This document shows, piece after piece, positions 1-7,766 of a stretch of 11,245 nt of DNA. Under the pieces are notes generated by a model. That model was not told the origin of the DNA. It worked only from the letters and a program-made list of their open reading frames with translations, and ran no database searches. The position numbers were made by a program, and so were the translations under genes. Positions within the stretch are counted from its first letter, which is position 1. Each line of letters opens with the position of its first letter. The stretch comes from Actinomycetota bacterium (GTDB lineage: Bacteria > Actinomycetota > Humimicrobiia > Humimicrobiales > Humimicrobiaceae): assembly GCA_016870675.1 (NCBI GenBank), contig VGAU01000038.1:1-11245 (forward strand), in the 5' to 3' direction.

Positions 1-125
1 GGAAGTTGTTCTACCATGGTCCAAAAGAAGGCAGTTTAAGCAAACTTGAGGAAGCTTACAGGTGTCCTGTGGAGATATTAGCTCATGGAATACCACATAG
101 AGTACTTGGGAGGCATAAGAAATAA
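1..125 (+). CDS. Metal ABC transporter ATP-binding protein, C-terminal end (partial)
   Basis: Only the last 40 residues of this gene are inside the window; codons begin at base 3 and the stop TAA is at 123-125. The frame reads KLFYHGPKEGSLSKLEEAYR and then CPVEILAHGIPHRVLGRHKK. The ending with Cys-Pro-Val-Glu, a His-Gly pair and Pro-His-Arg-Val-Leu resembles the C-terminal tail of ATPases of the zinc/manganese ABC importers (ZnuC/MntB type). The Walker and signature motifs lie upstream of the window and cannot be checked. Identification rests on this tail and on the permease that follows with a one-base TAATG overlap, the usual arrangement of an ATPase-permease operon. By family knowledge it would hydrolyse ATP at the inner face of the membrane to drive divalent metal uptake. 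The metal cannot be told from the sequence. Confidence 0.72.
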   Translation, partial: KLFYHGPKEGSLSKLEEAYRCPVEILAHGIPHRVLGRHKK

Positions 126-967
126 TGGGAATTTTTCAGTACGAATTTATTAGGAACGCCGTTATAGCTGCAGTTCTGGTTAATATAGCCTGTGGTATTG
201 TCGGCACTTATGTGGTTATAAAAAAGATAGTATTTATAAGTGGAGGTATTTCGCACGCAGCTTTTGGAGGTATCGGGTTGGGTTACTTTCTGGGGATACC
301 ATGGATACCCCCGATTGTTGCCGCAATTCCTTTTAGTCTTTTATCGGCAATCACCATTGGTCTTATCAGTAAGAGAAGCAAATTAAGCGAAGATGCAGCA
401 ATAGGTATAATCTGGGCAGTCGGGATGGCGTCAGGTATAATATTTATTAATTTAACCCCCGGCTATGCGCCGGATCTTTTCAGCTATTTATTTGGGAACA
501 TACTGACTATTCCTGTATCTGATTTATATATTATGCTTGTAATGGATTTTATAATCATTTTGATTGTTGCTTTATTTTTCAAGGAATTTAATGCAGCATC
601 CTTTGATGAGGAATTTTCAACAGTAATAGGTATTCCTAACAGGATTTTATATTTAGTGCTTCTTTGCATGGTGGCTTTAAGTGCTGTTGTTCTTATAAGA
701 ATTGTGGGTATCATCCTGGTCATCGCATTACTTACCATACCATCATCAATATGCAGACAGTTTACCTATAATATGAAAAAACTGATAATCAGCTCAATTG
801 TTACTGGAATTATTTTAACCATAACCGGTCTCTGGATTTCTTATTTATTGGATCTTGCATCGGGGGCAACTATAATTTTACTTCTGGCGCTAGTATTTCT
901 GCTTTCCTTTTTTATAAAAAAAGCTGTTATAGCAGTAAGGCGGTTAAAAACTAAAAAGTTTGTTTAA
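125..967 (+). CDS. Metal ABC transporter permease, ABC-3 family (ZnuB/MntB type)
   Basis: A 280-residue integral membrane protein, the usual length for ABC-3 permeases of zinc, manganese or iron importers. It is almost wholly hydrophobic with about seven or eight membrane segments, the first at roughly residues 10-32. The family hallmark is visible at residues 40-50, where Gly-Gly-Ile-Ser-His-Ala-Ala-Phe-Gly-Gly follows the first segment, and again near residue 90 in the SEDAAIGIIWAVG stretch that normally contacts the ATPase. The C-terminus is a short Lys/Arg-rich cytoplasmic tail. The ATG overlaps the preceding ATPase stop codon by one base, implying translational coupling. The substrate-binding lipoprotein of the system is not in the window and may be upstream. 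Membership of the family is secure; the transported metal is not determined. Confidence 0.93.
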   Translation: MGIFQYEFIRNAVIAAVLVNIACGIVGTYVVIKKIVFISGGISHAAFGGIGLGYFLGIPWIPPIVAAIPFSLLSAITIGLISKRSKLSEDAAIGIIWAVGMASGIIFINLTPGYAPDLFSYLFGNILTIPVSDLYIMLVMDFIIILIVALFFKEFNAASFDEEFSTVIGIPNRILYLVLLCMVALSAVVLIRIVGIILVIALLTIPSSICRQFTYNMKKLIISSIVTGIILTITGLWISYLLDLASGATIILLLALVFLLSFFIKKAVIAVRRLKTKKFV

Positions 968-988
968 GGATAAAATATTAAGATAGCT

Positions 989-2209
989 ATGATATCTAAA
1001 ATTTTTTGTGGAAGCTCATTAGTTGTATGGCTGCTTATCATTTTAATATCTGCAGCATTCTTACTGGCAATAGCAATACTTCTGGTGGGAATATTGCATA
1101 AGCCAGCATACAATAATGAAGTGTTAAGATATTTTGATAAAGATTTTTTACTAAAGGCCTCGCAGTATAATAGAATGGCTACCACTATCTCTATTGCCAG
1201 GCAACTGGTAACCTGGATTTTTTTAATAGGTGTAATAATACTAACCTGGAAGTATTTTTCTATAAGTTCAAGGATATCGATTATTCTTTTAGTTGGTTAT
1301 ACTGCACTTTTTTTTATTTTGCTATATTTGTTGCTAATGCCGCTTGATTATCTTAGAGGTTTTGTAATCGAACACCAATATGGTCTTTCCACTCAAACCA
1401 TAAATTCATGGCTTGCAGATTTTGCCAAAAACAAGGCAATATCGTTAGTAATTTCAACAGTTTCTATGACAATTCTCTATGTTTTAATGATTTATGTTAC
1501 TAAATACTGGTGGGTTGTAGCAGGAGCAATACTGATAATTTTTTTAATCATAGCTACATATTTATATCCCTTAATTATTGACCCACTTTTTTACAAGTTT
1601 GAACCTTTAGAAGATAAGGTCTTAAAGGCCCAGATTGTTGAAATTTCTGAGCGTGCGGGTATTAATGTTAATGAAGTATTAGTTGCAGATGCCAGCCGGA
1701 GAACAAATAAAGCTAATGCTTACTTTACCGGATTAGGAAATTCAAAACGCATTGTTATATTTGATAATTTGCTAAGCAAGTTTTCTGAGAAAGAGGCCTT
1801 AGCAGTAATAGTACATGAAGTAAGCCACTGGAGATATTTACATATATTAAAAGGGCTCGCGCTTAGTGGTGTAGGTGGAATTCTGGGAATTTTTTTACTG
1901 AAAATAATACTGGGAGAAATGGGACTAGTAGCTGATTCTAGATCGATATTGATTATTATTCTTTTAGTTTCGATTTTTACTTTTATTACCCTTCCAGTCT
2001 CAAATGCGATTTCCAGGTTCTATGAAAAACAAGCTGATATAATGACTATTCAACTGACTGGTGATCCAGAAACACAGATTTCACTAATGACTAAATTGGC
2101 TGACTCCAATCTTTCCAACGTAGTTCCTCATCCTTTTATAAAAGTGATGCTGTATAGCCATCCGCCCATTATTGAAAGGATAAAAATGGCTAATCAATAT
2201 ATAAAGTAA
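989..2209 (+). CDS. M48 family membrane zinc metalloprotease (Ste24/CAAX protease-like)
   Basis: A 406-residue membrane protease. The N-terminal half (about residues 8-195) has some five membrane segments and contains the GFVIEHQYGLSTQ block at 124-136 typical of the Peptidase_M48 N-terminal domain of Ste24-type enzymes. The zinc site is intact: HEVSH at 276-280 supplies two His ligands and the catalytic Glu277. The downstream SRFYEKQAD block supplies the likely third ligand, Glu346. Two further membrane segments lie between and around these motifs (about 290-340). Family members cleave membrane or lipid-modified proteins on the cytoplasmic side, and bacterial substrates are mostly unknown. 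The gene starts only 21 bp after the metal permease, so co-transcription with the importer is likely. No strong ribosome binding site precedes the ATG; AAGGATA lies further upstream than usual. An HtpX role is less likely because HtpX proteins are shorter and lack this N-terminal domain. Confidence 0.92.
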   Translation: MISKIFCGSSLVVWLLIILISAAFLLAIAILLVGILHKPAYNNEVLRYFDKDFLLKASQYNRMATTISIARQLVTWIFLIGVIILTWKYFSISSRISIILLVGYTALFFILLYLLLMPLDYLRGFVIEHQYGLSTQTINSWLADFAKNKAISLVISTVSMTILYVLMIYVTKYWWVVAGAILIIFLIIATYLYPLIIDPLFYKFEPLEDKVLKAQIVEISERAGINVNEVLVADASRRTNKANAYFTGLGNSKRIVIFDNLLSKFSEKEALAVIVHEVSHWRYLHILKGLALSGVGGILGIFLLKIILGEMGLVADSRSILIIILLVSIFTFITLPVSNAISRFYEKQADIMTIQLTGDPETQISLMTKLADSNLSNVVPHPFIKVMLYSHPPIIERIKMANQYIK

Positions 2210-2243
2210 TAAATAAATTTGATATTGACAGATTTTAACTCTA

Positions 2244-2272
2244 TTGCTTCTGAAATTTTTACTGCCTATAAT
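2244..2272 (+). promoter_or_regulatory. Likely sigma70-type promoter for the acyl ligase-acyltransferase gene
   Basis: A perfect TATAAT at 2267-2272 is preceded by TTGCTT at 2244-2249 with a 17-base spacer. It lies about 100 bases upstream of the ATG at 2377, in the only sizeable gap (167 bp) between the protease gene and this gene. The -35 box matches only three of six consensus bases, and A+T-rich DNA gives such matches by chance, so this is tentative. The leader also contains AAGTAAC/GTTGCTT (2296-2313), a weak seven-pair hairpin. Confidence 0.4.
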
Positions 2273-2376
2273 AAAAATATAGCAAGATAAAAGATAAGTA
2301 ACTGTAGTTGCTTTTAAAATGTCATAAGTGTTTGCGCAGGCTAAATATTATATTCTAAGGAACGGGTGATATATCT

Positions 2377-4905
2377 ATGAGTTCAGGCTTGCTTGCCTAT
2401 ATTGATGAAAATATCAAATCTAAAGATAAATATTTCTGCCACAGGGGAAAATACAGGACAGTATCCTGGAGTTTTGTAAAAGTATATGATTATGCAAAGA
2501 GATTTGCGGCACTGCTCCACCGGCTCAAAGTAAAAAAAGGCGATAAGGTCATAATAAAAGGGCAGAACCGGCCGGAGTGGGTAGTTGCCTATCTGGGGTG
2601 CTTCCTGCAGGGAGCAGTTGTGGTTCCGCTTGATATAAATTCCAGTACTGATTTTGAGAAAAAAGTGCAGGAGAAGATAAAAGCTAAAGTAAAAGTTCAC
2701 ACCAGCAGTGAAAAGAAATTTCCAGGTCTGATATCAATAATTATAGAAGATATTGAAGAGCGTTTGTCATCCATACCACCTTTAGAAAATCCGGATATAT
2801 CTATCTCTTCAGATAATCTGGCGCAGATTGTTTTTACCTCAGGTACCACGGCTGTCCCCAAAGGGGTAATGATTACATACCGTAATATTGAATCCAATTT
2901 AAAATCCATCAAGCTGGTTATGGACAGATGGAGGAAATTCTTCCGTCTTATGTGGAACTTGAAAATTTTATCAGTTGTCCCTTTAAGCCATATGTACGGT
3001 CAGCTTATTGGAATTTATGTTCCGATGATGATTGGAAGTTCTGTAGTCTTTATGAGTAGTATCAGCCCCAGGGATATTGTAAAAGCGGTAAAAGAAGAAA
3101 GAGTCTGGATTCTGGGGACACTTCCAAAGGTAGTGGAACTGCTGAGGGACTATATAACTAAGAACTTCGATCTGGACAACAGGAAATTCGAGAGAAAATA
3201 TAATATATTTAAGAAAATTAAATGGCCGCTGCGGTTTCTGGCCTTCATGGGTATTCATTTAGAACTTGGCTGGAGATTTATGGTCATAATTGTGGGAGGG
3301 GCGGCTTTTGACAGGAATATAGATGAGTTCTGGAGATGCATTGCCTATACTATCTTTCAGGGTTATGGACTTACAGAAACGGCTCCGCTGATAACCCTGG
3401 CCGATCCTGCTCAAACCGGAGCAGGCTCAATAGGAAAAGTCCTGGATGGACAGAAGATACGCCTTGTGGACAATGAAATATATGTAAGAGGAAACAACGT
3501 ATCCCCCGGGTATTATGAGAATCCCCAACTGACAGAAAAATCTTTTTCAAAAGGCTGGTTTAAAACCGGAGACCTTGCTGAGATGGGCAAAGACGGAAAC
3601 CTTTATTTTAAGGGAAGAAAGGATTCAGTTATGGTAAGGGCTGACGGCATAAATATCTATCCGGAGGATATTGAATCTGTCATAAATACCTTTAAGGAAG
3701 TAAAAGATTGTGTGGTACTGGGGTTAAAACGGGGGAGCGATTTGGAAATACATGCAGTACTGATACTGGATGATGGATACAGAGCTAGTCCGGAGAATAT
3801 AATAAAAGAAGCCAATAGAAAATTAAATGTATATCAGCATATAAATAGCTGTAGTATATGGGACGGAGTTGATTTTCCCAGGACTTCCACTGAAAAAATA
3901 AAAAGAGATGAGGTGGCGGAAGCTGTATTTTCCAGGCGAACAAAGAAGAAGACCCCGGGGCTGAAACCTTACAGGAAATCACAGGAAATACTGGAAGTTA
4001 TAAAAAACTTCCACAAAATTAAATCAAAGAGTATAAGAAAAGAAGCCAGACTTGAAAAAGACCTGGGTCTGGACTCCATTGATCTGGTGCAGCTTGCTGG
4101 CGCTATTGAAGAAAAATATGATATAGAAGTGGATGATTCACAGATTTTTGCAGGCACAACTGTTGGCGAGCTTGAAACTCTGATTAAATCTTCCAGGAAA
4201 ACCTCGAAGAAAATACCATTTTACAGTTTGCCGTTCTGGGCCCCTGTCCGTTTTATAAGAGTAATTTTTCAGTACATCCTGTATCCGTTTATGTCAGTGA
4301 TTTATAGACTAAAAGTTGAAGGAAGGGAAAATTTAAAGAACTTAAAAGAACCTGTTGTTTTTGCCGCAAATCACACAAGCCAACTGGATACTTTTGTAGT
4401 GCTATACTCTCTGCCGCTGAAATTACGGAAGCGGGTGGCAACTCTTATGTCCATAGAGCATCATTTTAACCATTTTTTCTACCGATCCGGTCCATGGTGG
4501 AGGCGGGCAGTAGAGGCAATCGGGTTCTATCTTCTGATAAATCTTTTCATTAATGTCTTTCCTCTTTCCAGGACTCATGGATTCAAACAGATTATGGAAA
4601 ATATCGGCAGGATGTTGAGCGGGGGATGGTCAATGCTGATCTATCCTGAGGGCGGGGTAACCACTGATGGAGATATTAAAGAATTTGAGCCTGGAGTAGG
4701 AGTAATTGCATCCGATATGGAAGCTTCTGTAGTTCCGGTTAGAATTAAGGGGCTTTTTAATATCCTGAGAAATGGAATACTGCCGTGGGGACATATGCCC
4801 AGATGGCCACTGGTGACGATTAGCTTTGGTAAGCTGGTAAGATTTAAAGGTAAAGATTATAGGGGAATTGCCGGAGTAATTGAAAAAGCGGTAAGGTCTC
4901 TGTAA
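2377..4905 (+). CDS. Fused AMP-forming acyl ligase, acyl carrier domain and PlsC-type acyltransferase
   Basis: An 842-residue protein with three catalytic parts. Residues about 1-530 form an adenylate-forming acyl-CoA/acyl-ACP synthetase: the phosphate loop IVFTSGTTAVPKG is at 151-163, YGLTET at 330-335, the ATP-ribose Asp at 399 (KTGDL), and the C-terminal PRTSTEKIKR at 501-510 carries the likely catalytic Lys507. Residues about 540-615 form an acyl carrier domain with LGLDSIDL, Ser567 being the phosphopantetheine site. Residues about 650-842 form a PlsC-type acyltransferase with NHTSQLD (His666, Asp671) and a second block PEGG at 757-760 in place of the usual PEGT. The likely role is to activate free fatty acids, load them on the built-in carrier and transfer them to a lysophospholipid or related acceptor. 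E. coli Aas combines the two enzyme activities but in the opposite order. The start is supported by GGTGAT at 2365-2370 with a six-base spacer. The acceptor is unknown. Confidence 0.9.
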   Translation: MSSGLLAYIDENIKSKDKYFCHRGKYRTVSWSFVKVYDYAKRFAALLHRLKVKKGDKVIIKGQNRPEWVVAYLGCFLQGAVVVPLDINSSTDFEKKVQEKIKAKVKVHTSSEKKFPGLISIIIEDIEERLSSIPPLENPDISISSDNLAQIVFTSGTTAVPKGVMITYRNIESNLKSIKLVMDRWRKFFRLMWNLKILSVVPLSHMYGQLIGIYVPMMIGSSVVFMSSISPRDIVKAVKEERVWILGTLPKVVELLRDYITKNFDLDNRKFERKYNIFKKIKWPLRFLAFMGIHLELGWRFMVIIVGGAAFDRNIDEFWRCIAYTIFQGYGLTETAPLITLADPAQTGAGSIGKVLDGQKIRLVDNEIYVRGNNVSPGYYENPQLTEKSFSKGWFKTGDLAEMGKDGNLYFKGRKDSVMVRADGINIYPEDIESVINTFKEVKDCVVLGLKRGSDLEIHAVLILDDGYRASPENIIKEANRKLNVYQHINSCSIWDGVDFPRTSTEKIKRDEVAEAVFSRRTKKKTPGLKPYRKSQEILEVIKNFHKIKSKSIRKEARLEKDLGLDSIDLVQLAGAIEEKYDIEVDDSQIFAGTTVGELETLIKSSRKTSKKIPFYSLPFWAPVRFIRVIFQYILYPFMSVIYRLKVEGRENLKNLKEPVVFAANHTSQLDTFVVLYSLPLKLRKRVATLMSIEHHFNHFFYRSGPWWRRAVEAIGFYLLINLFINVFPLSRTHGFKQIMENIGRMLSGGWSMLIYPEGGVTTDGDIKEFEPGVGVIASDMEASVVPVRIKGLFNILRNGILPWGHMPRWPLVTISFGKLVRFKGKDYRGIAGVIEKAVRSL

Positions 4906-4955
4906 TTTTTATATTCTAAATATATTTAATGTTTTTAACCTTGAAAGAATGATTG

Positions 4956-4961
4956 TATAAT
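4956..4961 (+). promoter_or_regulatory. Candidate -10 box upstream of the LCP gene
   Basis: TATAAT at 4956-4961 sits within GATTGTATAATA (4951-4962), 54 bases before the LCP ATG. The same 12 bases recur upstream of the FkbM gene at 8734-8745. At the best spacing the -35 position (4933-4938, TTTTAA) matches poorly. An A+T tract, TAAATATATTTAAT, lies at 4917-4930 and could act as an upstream element. Confidence 0.4.
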
Positions 4962-5015
4962 AGTATGAAATTTTTACTTAATATAAATATTATTTAATTT
5001 TTTAAGGAGCAAGTT

Positions 5016-6281
5016 ATGTTAAGGAAAATACTTTCCAAAATAAAGTACTTTTTAATCGTGGTTTTAGTTGGAGTTTTGGTTTTAACTCTTTTTCCTACAA
5101 TTCTTGGCGGAGGATCGGCAGAGCAGGTGCAAAGCTTTGTAACCCGTTTTTATGTTCAGTGTCTGGGAAGGCAGCCTGATACTGAAGGATTGAATGAATG
5201 GGTGGGGCGTCTTTTAAATGGCTCTAAAACCGGGGCAGATGTTGCAGAAGGTTTTGTTTTTAGTGAAGAGTTCACAGGCATGAATCACTTAAATGAGACT
5301 TTTGTTACTATACTTTACAGAGCGTTTTTTGACAGGGAGCCTGATGCTACTGGTTATAAAGCCTGGCTGGAAAGACTGGCAGGAGGAATGAGCAGAAAAT
5401 CAGTTTTAGATGGATTTTTAAAGTCGCAGGAATTTGCCGGGCTCTGCAACAGCTATGGTATTGTACCTTATGCTGGTGCTCCAACTTATACCGCATCAAC
5501 ATATTCAGGTTACAGTTCAAGCGGAGCGGCTGGTTTTCAGGCAGGAAGAAAAGTTAATTTTATTATCTGGGGGGATGACAGCGCTTACGACAGACCAGGA
5601 GGGAGAGTTAGCGGGAGAACCGATATAAATATATTTGTTCATCTGAATCTTGATACCCATAAAGCGTATCTGGTAACAATACCCCGTGATACCTGGTTTG
5701 GAGGACGTAAAATAAATGGATACCATGCCTCAGGCGGAAATGCCGGTGCGGTAAGCGCTTTCGAGCAATTTACGGGAGCAAAGATTGATTTCTATGTTGT
5801 AACTGATTTTGATGGATTTAAACCTCTTATTGATTATTTTGGCGGTGTCGATACTACAGTTGAAGAAAATATAGCAGACTCATTTTCCGGGTGTTACCTG
5901 ACTCCGGGAATGCATCATATAAATGGAACTCAGGCGCTTGCTCTTACCAGAGCAAGACATGGCAGATCTCTTTATGGTGGAGGCGCATATGCCAGAGAGA
6001 GACAATCAGCAATGCTTCTGGCTGATTTGCTCCTGCAAAAAAGATCAATTGTCAATTCTGGAAATCTAAGCAATTTCTTAAATACAATAGGGCAATATGT
6101 CTGGACTAATATATCGCTAAGCCAGGCAGTACAAATATTACCGGCAGTACTTTCTATGAGCAGGGAAGATATTACTATTACTACCTTTAATTCATGGCCC
6201 CAGTGGTTTGGGAAATCAAGTGCTGTTGGCTATAACGAAGCAGAAAAGAATCAATTTTTCAGGGATATTCTAAATCAATAA
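5016..6281 (+). CDS. LytR-CpsA-Psr (LCP) family protein with N-terminal DUF4214 repeats
   Basis: A 421-residue membrane-anchored protein. Residues 11-31 are a single membrane segment after a basic start, so the rest should lie outside the membrane. Two related repeats of about 48 residues follow (41-88 and 96-142), each with an aromatic Phe-x-Tyr or Tyr-Arg, an Arg-x-Pro-Asp turn, a Gly...Trp core and a closing Glu-Phe; this is the DUF4214 pattern, known from surface proteins and of unknown function. A Ser/Tyr/Gly/Thr-rich linker (about 150-178) leads to an LCP domain (about 179-365). Arg201 and Asp203 (GRTDIN), IPRD at 222-225, KING at 232-235 and Arg312/Arg314 are visible. LCP enzymes transfer undecaprenyl-linked glycopolymers to peptidoglycan or other surface acceptors. 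AAGGAG at 5004-5009 with a six-base spacer fixes the start. The final conserved motif is divergent (see findings). Confidence 0.88.
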   Translation: MLRKILSKIKYFLIVVLVGVLVLTLFPTILGGGSAEQVQSFVTRFYVQCLGRQPDTEGLNEWVGRLLNGSKTGADVAEGFVFSEEFTGMNHLNETFVTILYRAFFDREPDATGYKAWLERLAGGMSRKSVLDGFLKSQEFAGLCNSYGIVPYAGAPTYTASTYSGYSSSGAAGFQAGRKVNFIIWGDDSAYDRPGGRVSGRTDINIFVHLNLDTHKAYLVTIPRDTWFGGRKINGYHASGGNAGAVSAFEQFTGAKIDFYVVTDFDGFKPLIDYFGGVDTTVEENIADSFSGCYLTPGMHHINGTQALALTRARHGRSLYGGGAYARERQSAMLLADLLLQKRSIVNSGNLSNFLNTIGQYVWTNISLSQAVQILPAVLSMSREDITITTFNSWPQWFGKSSAVGYNEAEKNQFFRDILNQ

Positions 6282-6341
6282 TATAAATATATTTTGGTTT
6301 TAATCATATTAAATATTGGAAGCATAATAACATAAGAGAAT

Positions 6342-7697
6342 ATGAAATCCAAAAGGGAATTGCTGCTAAATGGCAATATAACAAGTCTATTATTTAAATT
6401 TTCAGCACCTGCCATGATTGGAATGGTAACAGGTGCATTATATAACGTTATAGATACCGTATTTGTAGGCAGGGGTGTAGGCTCTCTCGCAATTGCTGCG
6501 CTTTCCATAGTTTTACCCATACAGCTTATTATGATAGGAATCGGGACTATGATAGGTGTTGGAAGCGCATCTGTAGTTTCAAGAGCACTTGGAAGAAATA
6601 GAAAAGACATAGCGCAAAATGTCTTTGGAAATGCAGTTGTGCTTAATCTTCTGATAAGTACCTTATGTATGGTTTTTATCTATATCTTTATGGATAAGTG
6701 CCTTGTATTTTTTGGTGCATCAGCCAAGGTGCTGCCTTATGCCAGAGATTATACCCGTTTAATACTAGCTGGTTTTATTTTCCTTTCTTTTTCCATAAAC
6801 AGTAATAATTATATAAGAGCTGAGGGAAATCCCAGGGCAGCTATGTATGTAATGGCAGTCGGGGCTATAATAAATGTCATTCTTGATCCCATATTTATTT
6901 TTGTGCTTGGTATGGGTGTAAAAGGTGCAGCGATTGCTACAGTTATCGCCCAGGTGATTAGCTCAATGTATGTTATTTTTTATATTCTTTTTGGCAGGAG
7001 CATTTTCAGGTTAAATGCATCTATATTTAGAGTAAAATTTTCCGCCATGAAAGAAATCCTTTCACTTGGTTTTCCATCTTTTATAAAGTCTGCTATGGCC
7101 AGTATAATAACTCTTCTTTTCAACAAGCTGCTGCTCTTTTATGGAAGTGATATGTATATTGCCATAATGGGAATTGGCCTGAGGATGATAAGCCTGATTC
7201 AGATGCCGCTAATCGGAATTACCCAGGGGTTCTCCACAATTGTTGGTTTCAATTATGGTGCAAAGCTTTATCCCAGGGTTAAAAAAGTCCTGGGTATGGC
7301 TGTTATGTGGACTATTATTATTGCTGGGGTTGGATTTCTTGCTATGATGATTTTTCCCAGATTTGTAATCAGTCTTTTTAGTAGCGATGCTAATCTTATA
7401 AACGAAGGGATTCATATTTTAAGGATTGTAGCAGTATTTCTGCCGTTTATCGGGGTACAGATATTAGGTGGGGCACTCTTTCAGTCTATTGGAAAAACAG
7501 CTCCTGCTCTTATTTTAACTATTTCAAGACAGGTACTGTTTTTAATTCCTCTAGCTTTCCTGCTGCCTTTGATTTTTGGACTGAATGGAGTGTGGTTGTC
7601 CGTACCGGTCTCTGATTTCCTGTCAATAGTTGTAACTGTGATCTGGATATTTAAGGAAATAAAAATTTTTAATAAGGAAATCTTGAATACAGCCTGA
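6342..7697 (+). CDS. MATE family efflux transporter (MepA-like)
   Basis: A 451-residue polytopic membrane protein of normal MATE length, with about twelve membrane segments in two homologous halves. The first half opens with LFKFSAPAMIGMVTGALYN and the IDTVFVGRG block (Asp38 in the first segment, the position of a conserved acidic residue in several MATE exporters). The second half begins near residue 240 with LSLGFPSFIKSAM and repeats the pattern, including GITQGFSTIVGFNYGAK. The family exports cationic drugs, or other small molecules and lipid-linked compounds, by Na+ or H+ antiport; the substrate cannot be inferred here. It lies 60 bp after the LCP gene with no clear terminator or promoter between, so co-transcription is plausible. 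The ribosome binding site is weak (AAGAG at 6334-6338, close to the ATG). It converges on the hydrolase gene 69 bp downstream. Confidence 0.92.
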   Translation: MKSKRELLLNGNITSLLFKFSAPAMIGMVTGALYNVIDTVFVGRGVGSLAIAALSIVLPIQLIMIGIGTMIGVGSASVVSRALGRNRKDIAQNVFGNAVVLNLLISTLCMVFIYIFMDKCLVFFGASAKVLPYARDYTRLILAGFIFLSFSINSNNYIRAEGNPRAAMYVMAVGAIINVILDPIFIFVLGMGVKGAAIATVIAQVISSMYVIFYILFGRSIFRLNASIFRVKFSAMKEILSLGFPSFIKSAMASIITLLFNKLLLFYGSDMYIAIMGIGLRMISLIQMPLIGITQGFSTIVGFNYGAKLYPRVKKVLGMAVMWTIIIAGVGFLAMMIFPRFVISLFSSDANLINEGIHILRIVAVFLPFIGVQILGGALFQSIGKTAPALILTISRQVLFLIPLAFLLPLIFGLNGVWLSVPVSDFLSIVVTVIWIFKEIKIFNKEILNTA

Positions 7698-7766
7698 TTA
7701 AGGCTAACTGTGACTTTTCAATATATAAGGGTTTTGCTTTTAAAAAAGCTGGTTTCTCTGCAACAT

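Noticed and set aside
2225..2253. Perfect TTGACA at 2225-2230 as a -35 box
   Set aside because: At 17-base spacing the -10 position reads TTCTGA, a poor match; the TATAAT at 2267 is too far away to pair with it.
2383..3258. Minus-strand open frames within the acyl ligase gene
   Set aside because: They lie opposite a gene with clear family motifs throughout, have biased low-information translations and resemble no known protein.
5434..5628. Plus-strand 64-residue frame inside the LCP gene
   Set aside because: It overlaps the linker and start of the LCP domain in another frame and has no ribosome binding site or recognisable feature.
7691..7749. Terminator between the convergent MATE and hydrolase genes
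   Set aside because: AGCCT/AGGCT at 7691-7705 overlaps the MATE stop codon and has no T tract after it. GCTTTT/AAAAGC at 7736-7749 has only a two-base loop and is A+T-rich. Neither is convincing.
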